From Campylobacter armoricus (GTDB lineage Bacteria; Campylobacterota; Campylobacteria; Campylobacterales; Campylobacteraceae): 64,000 nt of DNA. Location of the stretch: positions 496,001 to 560,000 of the forward strand of contig NZ_CP053825.1 of assembly GCF_013372105.1 (NCBI RefSeq), read 5' to 3'. Shown here piece after piece: positions 1-12,546 of the stretch. A program made the translations under genes and the position numbers. The first letter of the stretch is position 1; each line of letters starts with the position of its first letter. Under the pieces are notes generated by a model, which saw only the letters and a program-made list of their open reading frames with translations, was not told where the DNA came from and made no database searches.

Positions 1-1
1 A

Positions 2-523
2 AGCTATGATAATACTTTATATTTAAGTGGTAATACTAATATATTTAATAATACTTATATAGATGTATTAGCAGGAAGCTTTATACATACTCAAGATGAT
101 AATAATAAATTTTACTCAAAAGCTCTTACTCATAAAAGTGGCACTAATAATCATCTTTATTTAAATACTAATATAAAAGCTAAATTAGTTAATTACTTTG
201 ATCATTATAGCTTTATATTAAAAGATAATACTAAAAATTATCTAAATACTAAAGAAGCTATTCATCTAAGTGAAAAAACTTCTATTAATGTTTATACCAG
301 CAATACTTTAAAAAATAAAAGCTTTATTCTAATGCAAAGTGAAAAAGGCTTTGTAGATGAAAACAATAAACACTTAAATCAAAAAGATTTACAAAGCTTA
401 TTAGACATTATCACTAAAAACCATCAAAGCTTACATAAAAACATTAAAACAAAAGTTCAAAAGGCTAAATACACTCTAAGTGTAAGTAAAGATGCAAAAA
501 GCATAGTAGTGAATTTAAATTAA
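2..523 (+). CDS. C-terminal part of a large beta-helical surface protein (5' end outside window)
   Basis: The frame is open from the first bases of the window to TAA at 521-523, about 173 residues, so the ATG at 332 is internal and this is the end of a longer gene. The visible part is Asn/Thr/Ser/Leu-rich with short alternating hydrophobic strands, typical of a secreted beta-helix passenger. It closes with a pattern of 'S-F-I-L-M-Q-S-E-K-G-F' followed about 45 residues later by a final beta-strand (TLSVSKDAKSIVVNLN). The same closing pattern occurs in the autotransporter at the other end of the window. No beta-barrel follows, so the protein is either a TpsA-type exoprotein or a truncated autotransporter. 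The stop lies 32 bases before the next start, which suggests co-transcription with the TPS pair. The exact family cannot be given without the 5' part. Confidence 0.75.
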   Translation, partial: SYDNTLYLSGNTNIFNNTYIDVLAGSFIHTQDDNNKFYSKALTHKSGTNNHLYLNTNIKAKLVNYFDHYSFILKDNTKNYLNTKEAIHLSEKTSINVYTSNTLKNKSFILMQSEKGFVDENNKHLNQKDLQSLLDIITKNHQSLHKNIKTKVQKAKYTLSVSKDAKSIVVNLN

Positions 524-555
524 ACAACAAAGATAAAAACTAGAAAGGATTAATT

Positions 556-3500
556 ATGAAAAAGTTAGCAAATCATATCATACTTTCAGGTGTAACTGTA
601 TCAATGCTTTTTTCTCCACTAATGGCTCTACCTAGTGGAGGTAAATTTACTCATGGAACAACAGGAACTATAAACAAACCAAACAACAATACTTTAAATA
701 TACATGGTAATGGAACAAACTCTGTTATTCAATGGGGGGGGGGATTTAGTATAGGTAAAGGTGAAAGTGTAAATTTTAATGGAAACAATAAAAACTACCT
801 AAACATTGCTCATGGAACAAGTAAATCTACTATAGATGGATTATTAAATGCAAATGGTAATAATGTATTTTTAATCAATCCTAATGGAGTAATCATTACT
901 AAAAATGGAACTATCAATGCTAATCGCTTTGTAGCTTCTACTTCATCGATGAGTAATGAAGATATGAATAAATTTGCAAAGTTAAGCTTTAATGATGGCT
1001 TAAGCTTTTCACCAGTATTTAAACCACAAAAAGCTGGTAATGTAGTCAATATGGGTAATATTAATGCAGATAGTCTTTTATTTCAAGGAAATAAAATACT
1101 TTTAGATGCTGATACTAATTGGGATAAAGAACATAATGGCGTTAAATTTGGAATAATCAAAGCAAGAAACATAACTTTAGAAGGTGATGAAGTTCATGTT
1201 AATGTTGCTAGTATAGATGGAAGCGTAGAAAATCCTGAATTTTATTTAGAAAAAATAAAAGTTATAGGAAAAGGACAAGCTTATTTAGATGCTACTGGAT
1301 ATTACTATAATACGAGTTCTGGAAGATCGTTAAGTCTTTTGAGAATTGATAATAGTAATAATAAATCTTTTAAAGTGCACAATTATATCGGTATAAGTTC
1401 TGTACGAGATTGGTGGCATTTTGCTAAAGGGTGGAATGAAGATAAAGCAGGATTTAGAACTAGTGCTAGTGAATATAGACTAACTAAGGATATAGATTTT
1501 GGTGGTAATTGTAATAGTCGTGGCGAATGCACCGGTCAAAACTATGCTAATTATTGGATAGACTTAAATGGTGATGGGCAAAAACAAGATAATGAATACA
1601 CTAGCATGATAATTGGTTATGGTGATGAAAATTATTTTAATAAAAAATTTGATGGACAAGGTTTTACCTTAAGTAGTATGTATATTGACACAACAGCATT
1701 GGAAAACAAGCCTCAATATGTAGGTATTTTTGGAAAAATTTATGGTGATTTTAGTGTGCATAATTTAAATGTAGACTATAATCAAGGCTATATTAAAACA
1801 AATAATGCACAATATGTTGGAGGGCTTGTTGGTGCTGCAATAAGAAAAGAGCATAGTAATAGTTTTTCAGAATTTAAAAATATAAATATAAAAAATATTA
1901 GCTTTATTGATGCTAAAAGTAATTCTGATTTGTATGTTGGTGGCTTTACTGGTATATTAAATAATGCTAGAGTAGATAATATAGAGCTTTATGGGATAAA
2001 AACCATAGTCGCTACAGGGGTTGGAGGAGTTAATCTTGTAAGAGCTGGCGGTTTTGTTGGTAGGTTAGAATATGTAAATCGAGATAATCCTATAGAAATT
2101 GCATATGATACTATAAAAATTAAAGATATAGATTCCATCAAATCGACTTTTGATTGTGATAGGTATTGTGGAGAAGCTTATGCTGGCGGTTTTGCTGGGG
2201 ATATTCTTGTAAATGATTCTTATTTTAAAATGAAAAATATCACACTAGAAGATATAGGTAATATTGAAGCAAATACAAAAGGATATCTATCTACAGCTGG
2301 TGGTTTTTTTGGAAATGGAGAATTTAATATTTTTAATTTCGATGATCAGTACAACATGGATAATGTTCTTATTGAAAATATAACCATGAAGAATATTGGA
2401 AATATTAAATCTATAGCTTCAAATCAAGCATATAGTGGAGGATTTTTTGGAGATTATCGAAATTCTTATGACTTTAAAACATCTTTTGAGAATATTTTTA
2501 TTTATTTTAAACCAGATTCTAGTATTGTAGCAAATGGTAGTGTTGCAGTAAAAGATATTTTTGGTAATAAAATAAACAGTAAAAATCAAAATATTTTCAT
2601 ATATCATAAAAATTTAGATGGCACCAATAACAATGGAGTAACAGAAAGAAAATATACCAATGATGAACTAATGAGTGAATTTAATGAAAAAATTCAAAGC
2701 ATAAAAACTCCAAATATTGAAAAACCTAGTGAAATTTTTAAGCCAGATTTATCAGACATAGGAAATATACAAAATGAAAAAGTTGAGTTTCAAAAAGAAT
2801 GGTACAATAAAGAAGTAGTTCAAGCTATATTAGATGATATCTTAAATGGAAAATATAGAGTAAGTATCAATAAATTTGGTGAGATTGTATTTTATGTGAG
2901 TACTGTAGATGGAGTTGAGATTACGCTAGATTCTATTAAGCAAAGTTTGGATTTTCTTGATACACTCAAAGATAAAAATTCAGGATTTGAATCAAGTGAA
3001 AAATTAAAAGATATTTATGCAAAATACAACAAAGCTTTAAAAATAAAAGATGAGTATGTGGCAGCTCAAGAACATCTTTTTAAAGATGGTAAAAATTCTT
3101 TTTATGAAACTTATGCAAAATATCAAAAAGAATTAGAAATTTATAATTCTTATGTTAAAGAAATAGAAGCAGGTAAAAGAAAAATAAACGATCCTGAATA
3201 TCTAGCTAGTTTTGATAAAATCAACTCTTTAGCAACAATATTGAAAAATCAAAGAGATGTAGTAAATAATATAGCAACTAAGCTTAATGATGAAAATATA
3301 GCAAAAAATGAATATGGTTATACTAATTTTAAATTTTTGGGTGATTTTGCATTAGATTTTGTACATAACCCGCAAAGCCCTGATGTGGATAATCCAAACA
3401 AACCTGAACTTCCTGAAACTGATATGAATTTTGAACAAACAGCCTCACTTAATCTAATAGGTGATGAAGCTTTAGAAGAAGAAGATGAAAAGCAAGAAGT

Positions 3501-3606
3501 AGAAGAAGCTTCTATGAAACAAAGATCAAGAACTTGCATAGTAAGTGATAATTATAAAACTATGAATCCTTGTGTGGTAGGGGAATGTAGTCTAATAAAC
3601 ATATAA
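556..3606 (+). CDS. TpsA-type exoprotein (filamentous haemagglutinin N-terminal domain), phase-variable
   Basis: This is a secreted partner of a two-partner (type Vb) secretion system, 1016 residues. An N-terminal signal peptide (about 1-24) leads into a TPS domain at roughly 25-270, carrying the hallmark INPNG motif at residues 107-111. Residues 420-635 hold six GGFxG/GGLVG units (near 420, 461, 497, 543, 581 and 627) that look like GLUG-type repeats. Residues about 740-940 are charged and probably helical. The C-terminus has cysteines at 994, 1006 and 1011, reminiscent of the disulfide loop that tethers HMW1 of Haemophilus. A G10 tract encodes Trp60-Gly63 and is in the ON frame. The transporter gene lies just downstream. 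The start has a good AAAGGA site 8 bases upstream. The role is probably adhesin, but the receptor or activity cannot be inferred. Confidence 0.85.
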   Translation: MKKLANHIILSGVTVSMLFSPLMALPSGGKFTHGTTGTINKPNNNTLNIHGNGTNSVIQWGGGFSIGKGESVNFNGNNKNYLNIAHGTSKSTIDGLLNANGNNVFLINPNGVIITKNGTINANRFVASTSSMSNEDMNKFAKLSFNDGLSFSPVFKPQKAGNVVNMGNINADSLLFQGNKILLDADTNWDKEHNGVKFGIIKARNITLEGDEVHVNVASIDGSVENPEFYLEKIKVIGKGQAYLDATGYYYNTSSGRSLSLLRIDNSNNKSFKVHNYIGISSVRDWWHFAKGWNEDKAGFRTSASEYRLTKDIDFGGNCNSRGECTGQNYANYWIDLNGDGQKQDNEYTSMIIGYGDENYFNKKFDGQGFTLSSMYIDTTALENKPQYVGIFGKIYGDFSVHNLNVDYNQGYIKTNNAQYVGGLVGAAIRKEHSNSFSEFKNINIKNISFIDAKSNSDLYVGGFTGILNNARVDNIELYGIKTIVATGVGGVNLVRAGGFVGRLEYVNRDNPIEIAYDTIKIKDIDSIKSTFDCDRYCGEAYAGGFAGDILVNDSYFKMKNITLEDIGNIEANTKGYLSTAGGFFGNGEFNIFNFDDQYNMDNVLIENITMKNIGNIKSIASNQAYSGGFFGDYRNSYDFKTSFENIFIYFKPDSSIVANGSVAVKDIFGNKINSKNQNIFIYHKNLDGTNNNGVTERKYTNDELMSEFNEKIQSIKTPNIEKPSEIFKPDLSDIGNIQNEKVEFQKEWYNKEVVQAILDDILNGKYRVSINKFGEIVFYVSTVDGVEITLDSIKQSLDFLDTLKDKNSGFESSEKLKDIYAKYNKALKIKDEYVAAQEHLFKDGKNSFYETYAKYQKELEIYNSYVKEIEAGKRKINDPEYLASFDKINSLATILKNQRDVVNNIATKLNDENIAKNEYGYTNFKFLGDFALDFVHNPQSPDVDNPNKPELPETDMNFEQTASLNLIGDEALEEEDEKQEVEEASMKQRSRTCIVSDNYKTMNPCVVGECSLINI
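734..743 (+). repeat. G10 homopolymer in tpsA (contingency tract)
   Basis: Ten consecutive G fall 178 bases into the coding sequence, encoding W-G-G-G. With G10 the frame runs full length. With G11 the next codons are ATT-TAG, and with G9 they are GAT-TTA-GTA-TAG, so either change ends the protein at about 65 residues. Poly-G tracts of 8 or more in Campylobacter are established slipped-strand hot spots. Confidence 0.9.
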
Positions 3607-3610
3607 AACA

Positions 3611-3634
3611 AACACTAGGATTTATCCTAGTGTT
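3611..3634 (+). terminator. Hairpin between tpsA and tpsB
   Basis: AACACTAGGAT pairs perfectly with ATCCTAGTGTT across a two-base loop, starting a few bases after the tpsA stop. No clear U-run follows (TATAATAAA), so it could be a partial terminator or an RNA-stabilising element that sets a low transporter-to-exoprotein ratio, rather than a full stop. Confidence 0.65.
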
Positions 3635-3720
3635 TATAATAAATATAAGCATAATTGTGTTTATCAACTAATAATAAAAACAATAATTTTAATTTAAAGA
3701 ATATAAAATTAAGGAAAACC

Positions 3721-5664
3721 ATGAAAAAACTTTTACTTAGCACCATAGCAATTAGCTCTTTAATCTATGCTAATGAAGGAAGTATTAGCATAGCTAAAAA
3801 TGATATAGAAAAAGTTATAGAATTATCCCCTGATAGAAACCTCCCTCAAAATAAAGCCATCAAAGAAAATCTAAAAACCAAACAAGACTATATAAAAGGG
3901 CAAGAAGCTAAAAAAGACTTTGAAGAAAAAAAAGAAGAATTAAAAGAAAAGCTAAAACAAGAAGATGAAGCTAATGAAGAAACTAATAACCAAAGCACTA
4001 ATACTACTAATAAAAACTCAACTAACCAAAGCACTAAAACAAACAATAATAAAACTAACACCAACTCTAGTATAAAAGATAAAACAAATAATAATTCTAA
4101 CTCAACTAATAATAGCTTTAATACCAATCATAATTCTAACAACAACCCAACTAGCCAAACTAATACCAATACTACTACTAATAAAATAGCTATAACCAAA
4201 TATAAGTTTGTTCTTACTAATAAAGATACTAGCTTTGAAAAGCTAGGTATTAAAGAAGAAGATTTACAAAACTTAGTAAGTGAATTTAGTGCTAGAAAAT
4301 TTAGCCTACAAGATTTACAAGATATATCTAATATCATTGCTTATTATTTCCAAGTAAATGGTTATCCTGCAGCAACAGCTTATGTTCCTCAACAAGAATT
4401 TGATGAAGAAAGTATTCAAATAAATATTTCTTTAGGAGTATTAGGCAAATATATTATTAAAAATAAAACTACTATCAAAGATCATTTTTTAGAAAGTAAG
4501 CTAAATCAAAGAATCAAAGGTAAAATCATTTCTACTAAACTCATAGAAGATAGTGTATATAAAGTCAATGAAATGTATGGAGTTCAAACCCTAGCAGGCT
4601 TACAAGCAGGAGAGAATGTAGGAGAAACTGATATAGTTATAGAAGTAGAACCTGATAGCAAGGCTAATGTATTATTATATGCTGATAATTATGGTATTAA
4701 GAGTGCAGGAGAATATAGAGCTGGTATTAGTATGGGATTTAATTCTATACTTAATATGGGAGATTATTATAATTTTTACTTACAAACTAGTGATGAAAGA
4801 CAAATCAATTATGGAGCAAGTTATACTTTCTTTATAGGAAATTTAAAAGTTACTCCAAGCATATCTCAAGGTTCATATTCTTTAGGTGGAGAATATGAAG
4901 GTTTAGGTTTTAGTGGTACTTCTAGGAATTTTGGTATAGACTTTTCTTATCCTGTATGGATAAATACAAATTCATCTTTATATTTTACTTCTAGTATTTA
5001 TCATAAAATACTTAGTGATGTAACCTTAGATCTTTTAACCTTTGATAAAAGCTCTAATGTAGGAAGTGTAGGTTTAGAAGGTTTATTTAGAGGATTTGAA
5101 AACAATACCTTAAGCTATAGTGCTAAGATAAGTGTAGGTAAGGTTAATGATGATGGAACTACTATATTTGGAGATACTTCTAAAAGTGATTCTAAAGGCT
5201 TTGGTTGGTTTAGAAAACTTAATGCTAGTGTGAATAATTATTATAGTTTTAATGAATACATTACCCATACGATTAATATAAACTATCAAAAGGTATTAGG
5301 AAATTTTGAACTTGATTCTTCTGAGAGTTCATCTTTAGGTGGAGCTTATGGAGTAAGAGCTTATGATAATGGAGATGGTGATGGAGATAATACTATCATA
5401 GCTAACTTTGGTGTAAGAATAAATATACCAAATACGAATTTTTACTTTACTCCTTTTTATGATGTAGGTTATGCTTGGTATGAAAAAGATTCAGGTAATA
5501 GAAGAGATGATGAACATTTCTTAGATGCGCTAGGTTTGCAAATACTTTATAATAAAGCTAATGAGTATTATATAAAACTTGATGGAGCAAGAGCATTACA
5601 TAAATACAAACACGATGATGAACATAGAATGAAATTATATTTAAGTGGTGGGGTGTATTTTTAA
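3721..5664 (+). CDS. TpsB outer-membrane transporter (ShlB/FhaC family)
   Basis: This is the outer-membrane pore that exports the TpsA partner. I start it at ATG 3721, giving 647 aa, because that ATG follows AAGGAAAACC and opens a clean signal peptide (1-17). The upstream in-frame ATG at 3655 would add 22 residues that do not look like a leader. A charged helical stretch (about 55-88) and an Asn/Thr/Ser-rich linker (about 88-154) precede the POTRA region, recognisable at about 200-225 (DISNIIAYYFQVNGYPAATA). The beta-barrel fills about 330-647 and ends in Phe, as expected for a BAM substrate. The protein is longer than usual TpsB proteins (about 550-580) because of the linker. It lies 114 bases after tpsA with a hairpin between them. 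Confidence 0.88.
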   Translation: MKKLLLSTIAISSLIYANEGSISIAKNDIEKVIELSPDRNLPQNKAIKENLKTKQDYIKGQEAKKDFEEKKEELKEKLKQEDEANEETNNQSTNTTNKNSTNQSTKTNNNKTNTNSSIKDKTNNNSNSTNNSFNTNHNSNNNPTSQTNTNTTTNKIAITKYKFVLTNKDTSFEKLGIKEEDLQNLVSEFSARKFSLQDLQDISNIIAYYFQVNGYPAATAYVPQQEFDEESIQINISLGVLGKYIIKNKTTIKDHFLESKLNQRIKGKIISTKLIEDSVYKVNEMYGVQTLAGLQAGENVGETDIVIEVEPDSKANVLLYADNYGIKSAGEYRAGISMGFNSILNMGDYYNFYLQTSDERQINYGASYTFFIGNLKVTPSISQGSYSLGGEYEGLGFSGTSRNFGIDFSYPVWINTNSSLYFTSSIYHKILSDVTLDLLTFDKSSNVGSVGLEGLFRGFENNTLSYSAKISVGKVNDDGTTIFGDTSKSDSKGFGWFRKLNASVNNYYSFNEYITHTININYQKVLGNFELDSSESSSLGGAYGVRAYDNGDGDGDNTIIANFGVRINIPNTNFYFTPFYDVGYAWYEKDSGNRRDDEHFLDALGLQILYNKANEYYIKLDGARALHKYKHDDEHRMKLYLSGGVYF

Positions 5665-5707
5665 CCCTTTGTTTTAATCATCACTTAAAATATATTTTTT
5701 AGATAAA

Positions 5708-6052
5708 TTAAATACCAAGGAAAATCTCAGGTTTTAACTTAAGCATTAAGCTATAAGCAGCTAAACTAGCTTGCTCTCTTGTGTAGTTTCTATTACCTTG
5801 TATATGAATACATTCTTGTAAAAAGGTTCCATCTTTATACATAGCTCCTATATAGATGGTGCCTGCTTTTGTGTTTTTATCATCATCTTCTCCTGCTACA
5901 CCACTAATTGCTAAAGCAAAATCACAATTTGTGGTTTTAAATGTTCCTTTTAGCATAAAATAAATACAACGATCAGAATATTCGCTTACACTTTCTAAGG
6001 TATCATTACTCACTCCAAGCCAAGAGTTTTTTAAGCGAAATGTTATCTTACT
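5708..6052 (-). pseudogene. cinA: Truncated CinA/PncC C-terminal domain (nicotinamide-nucleotide amidase-like)
   Basis: The frame reads NSWLGVSNDTLE..., then CDFALAISGVAGEDDD and GTIYIGAMYKDG, up to TREQASLAAYSLMLKL. This is the recognisable last two-thirds of the CinA C-terminal domain (competence/damage-inducible protein; PncC-type amidase). The catalytic N-terminal segment with the conserved S-T-A-E-S-C-T-G-G region is missing. Going upstream, the homology ends about 40 bases before a 10-bp tandem repeat whose copies contain stops in all three frames. The first available start is GTG at 6013, giving 101 aa, which would lack the active-site serine. I infer a dead remnant left by a rearrangement, though a short peptide could still be made. 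It converges on tpsB. Confidence 0.75.
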
Positions 6053-6112
6053 CTATCTTACTCTATCTTACTCTATCTTACTCTATCTTACTCTATCTTA
6101 CTCTATCTTACT
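6044..6112. repeat. 10-bp tandem repeat, about 6.9 copies of TATCTTACTC
   Basis: Seven copies of TATCTTA occur at an exact 10-base period (6044, 6054 and so on to 6104). The array ends at a C-rich stretch (CCGACCCCCTCCC). It sits exactly where the cinA homology stops. The period is not a multiple of three, so copy-number changes would shift any reading frame, but stops occur in every frame on the cinA strand. Confidence 0.95.
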
Positions 6113-6477
6113 TCCGACCCCCTCCCTTTTTTTAAACTTATCATAATATCTATTTTTATTAATTATATTTTTATATCTATCATTTAACCATATTCTTTTT
6201 CTTAATTATCACTTATTATCCCTTTTTTGCCATTTCTTTTTCTTTCCTACTCTTATAATTTATCAATCTATCATATTGATTACATTTTCTTTTTTATTTT
6301 TCCCACTCACACTAACAACAAAAATTAATACTAAAAAGTAAAACAAATATCATAACTTTGTTTTTATCATTATTATTAATCATTACTTTAACTTAGTTCA
6401 TTTATTATCGATAAAGCTAATTTTAGAAAATTAGCTCATTTATATTCTTTGTTTATATATTAATTTAGTATTCTTAC

Positions 6478-6647
6478 TTTGAATTAAAACCACCTTCTAA
6501 TTTAGTAAAAAATCTATTAGGACAAGAATTAAAAGACAAATTAAAACTATTGTTAATGGAGATGGTATAGTGGAATTAAATTTATACTATAGAGTACAAC
6601 TTAGTGATGATAATAAACATATTAATGTTGAATTATTAGATTATTGA
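6478..6647 (+). pseudogene. Short frameshifted coding remnant, family unknown
   Basis: Two overlapping frames join into a protein-like stretch. The first (6478-6570) reads ...NLVKNLLGQELKDKLK and then hits a stop. The second continues as KTIVNGDGIVELNLYYR, VQLSDDNKHINVELLDY and TGA at 6645-6647. The composition is like real protein, but the start is missing and a frameshift separates the two parts. I do not recognise the family. Confidence 0.3.
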
Positions 6648-6690
6648 TTAATATTAATATATGTATATATTATAAGGATTAATAAAACTT

Positions 6691-6720
6691 ATCAATCCTT
6701 ATCAATCCTTATCAATCCTT
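6691..6720. repeat. Three tandem copies of ATCAATCCTT
   Basis: Three exact 10-base copies are preceded by AAACTT and followed by ATTTTG. The period matches the 10-bp repeat 580 bases upstream, but the unit sequence is different. Confidence 0.9.
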
Positions 6721-6879
6721 ATTTTGCTTTATCAATTATCAACCATAACTTTTACGCTACAATACTTACAATGAAATATATACTATTTTATTTATATTTA
6801 TTTATATCTTAGTGAGAATACAAGAAATAAATCCAAAAATTTTCCTAATTTTATTAATAAAACTTTAAGCTTATATTGA

Positions 6880-6885
6880 TATAAT
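6880..6885 (+). promoter_or_regulatory. Candidate -10 box of the rrn operon
   Basis: TATAAT is preceded by TTGA (TTGATATAAT) and lies about 250 bases before the mature 16S. Campylobacter sigma-70 promoters often lack a good -35, and none is clear here. Other A/T-rich boxes nearby prevent a firm choice. Confidence 0.4.
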
Positions 6886-6990
6886 TTCATTTCCTTTTTT
6901 AAAAAAAGGTAAGTAAAAATTAAGATATTTCAATCTCTAATTTTTAAATTGTTCTTTAAATTATTAATATTGTTAATCAAATCTTATAGT

Positions 6991-7024
6991 CAATCTTTGA
7001 AATCTAAATAAGTGATCGATTGAG
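6991..7024 (+). other. 5' arm of the pre-16S processing stem (3' arm 8697-8729)
   Basis: The stretch beginning CAATCTTTGAAATCTAAA pairs with the segment ending TTTAGATTTCAAAGATTG at 8697-8729, with one wobble and a small bulge, giving a stem of more than 30 bp around the 16S. It is the expected RNase III processing site of the primary transcript. Confidence 0.8.
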
Positions 7025-7133
7025 CCAGAGATTTACTTTAAATAATGTAAATCTATCAATTAAATAATTAAAGATTATTTTTATTAATCTTTAAAATACT
7101 TTTTCTTTGAAGAAAAAGATTAAACTATCTATA

Positions 7134-8647
<1,514 letters not shown>

Positions 8648-8745
8648 TCTAGAGTACAAAGTAATAAGTCTCACAACTATTACTTCAATATATAAACTCA
8701 ATTGATTCTTGTTTAGATTTCAAAGATTGATGAAAAGCTAATTTT

Positions 8746-8821
8746 GGGGAATTAGCTCAGCTGGGAGAGCGCCTGCTTTGCACGCAGGAGGTCAGCGGTT
8801 CGATCCCGCTATTCTCCACCA
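8746..8821 (+). tRNA. tRNA-Ala (anticodon TGC)
   Basis: A 76-base cloverleaf starts GGGGAATTAGCTCAG. It has anticodon TGC in CTTTGCACG, a GGTTCGATC T-loop, and an encoded CCA. It lies in the 16S-23S spacer, the standard rrn position. Confidence 0.97.
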
Positions 8822-8829
8822 TTTATTAA

Positions 8830-8906
8830 GGGCCTATAGCTCAGCTGGTTAGAGTGCACCCCTGATAAGGGTGAGGTCACAAGTTCAAGTCTTGTTAGGC
8901 CCACCA
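8830..8906 (+). tRNA. tRNA-Ile (anticodon GAT)
   Basis: A 77-base cloverleaf starts GGGCCTATAGCTCAG. It has anticodon GAT in CCTGATAAG, an AGTTCAAGT T-loop and an encoded CCA. It follows tRNA-Ala by eight bases. Confidence 0.97.
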
Positions 8907-9348
8907 TAAAAAAGATTTGTTTATCGATCTTAAATTAAAGTTTTAAAACTTAAAGTAAGTATATAAATACAACATAAAATATAATACTTCTTATATTTTT
9001 AAATTATTTAAACTCTTTATATATACTTTCTTTAGGTTTTAAGACCTAAGCTAAATAAATAATAAAATATTTTATATTAGATTAGTTATTTAATGTTATT
9101 TGAATTATCATTGTTAAGAGTCACAAGCAAGTTTTAATAAAAACAATTTTACAGGACTTGTTAAAGGATAAAACCTAGCTATCTTTTCTTTAGCTTTTAG
9201 TTAAAGAGAAGTTTTAAACTCACAGCTTAGTTAGACTAATTTTTATTTAGTTTTATTAAGTGTTTAAATGCTTTCCGTCTTGAGATAGTAAAGTCTTATC
9301 ATAAAAACTTTAACAAGGAAGTGATGCGTTTTAGAATAAAAGGTAAAA
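8907..9348. other. tRNA-Ile to 23S spacer
   Basis: An AT-rich transcribed spacer of about 440 bases with no gene. Its last part contains the 5' arm of the 23S processing stem. Confidence 0.8.
9302..9327 (+). other. 5' arm of the pre-23S processing stem (3' arm 12263-12288)
   Basis: The core AACAAGGAAGTGATGC pairs exactly with GCATCACTTCCTTGTT after the 23S. Extending outward gives about 26 bp with one G-U pair. This is the expected RNase III stem enclosing pre-23S. The 23S-5S spacer beyond it (to 12546) is AT-rich with no gene. Confidence 0.85.
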
Positions 9349-12256
<2,908 letters not shown>

Positions 12257-12546
12257 TTTTAAGCATCACTTCCTTGTTAAGGTTTTTACTTAAAGCTTTA
12301 GAATTTATATTCAGTTATTAAACAATAGCTTAGCTTTGATAATAATCTTTCAAGTAAAGTTTATATTAGAACTTGCTCTTAACATTGTTTTTTAAGTATT
12401 CTAAAGTAAAACAATAAAGTATTTAGCTTAAGATAAATAAAATATCTAAATACAAGACTAAAGAAAACTAAAATAAAAATAGTTTTATTTGATTATTTTT
12501 TATTTTACTATGTTTTTATACTTTTAATGGAATATTTAAATAACAA

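Larger units (their letters stand above)
6113..7133. other. Gene-poor leader region upstream of the rrn operon
   Basis: There is no intact gene. The first 300 bases (6121-6420) are pyrimidine-rich and almost free of G on the + strand (hand count about 52 C and 7 G). A frameshifted coding remnant at 6478-6647 and three copies of a 10-base repeat at 6691-6720 follow, then the presumed rrn promoter and the 5' arm of the 16S processing stem. Confidence 0.7.

Noticed and set aside
332-523. A 63-codon gene starting at ATG 332.
   Set aside because: The same frame is open to the window edge with matching composition, so the ATG is internal to a longer gene.
3888-4337. Long Leu/Val-rich ORFs on the - strand of tpsB.
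   Set aside because: They mirror the N/T/S-rich linker codons of the real gene and have no start signals.
6044-6112. The 10-bp repeat as a CRISPR array.
   Set aside because: The unit is far too short and has no unique spacers; no cas genes are in the window.
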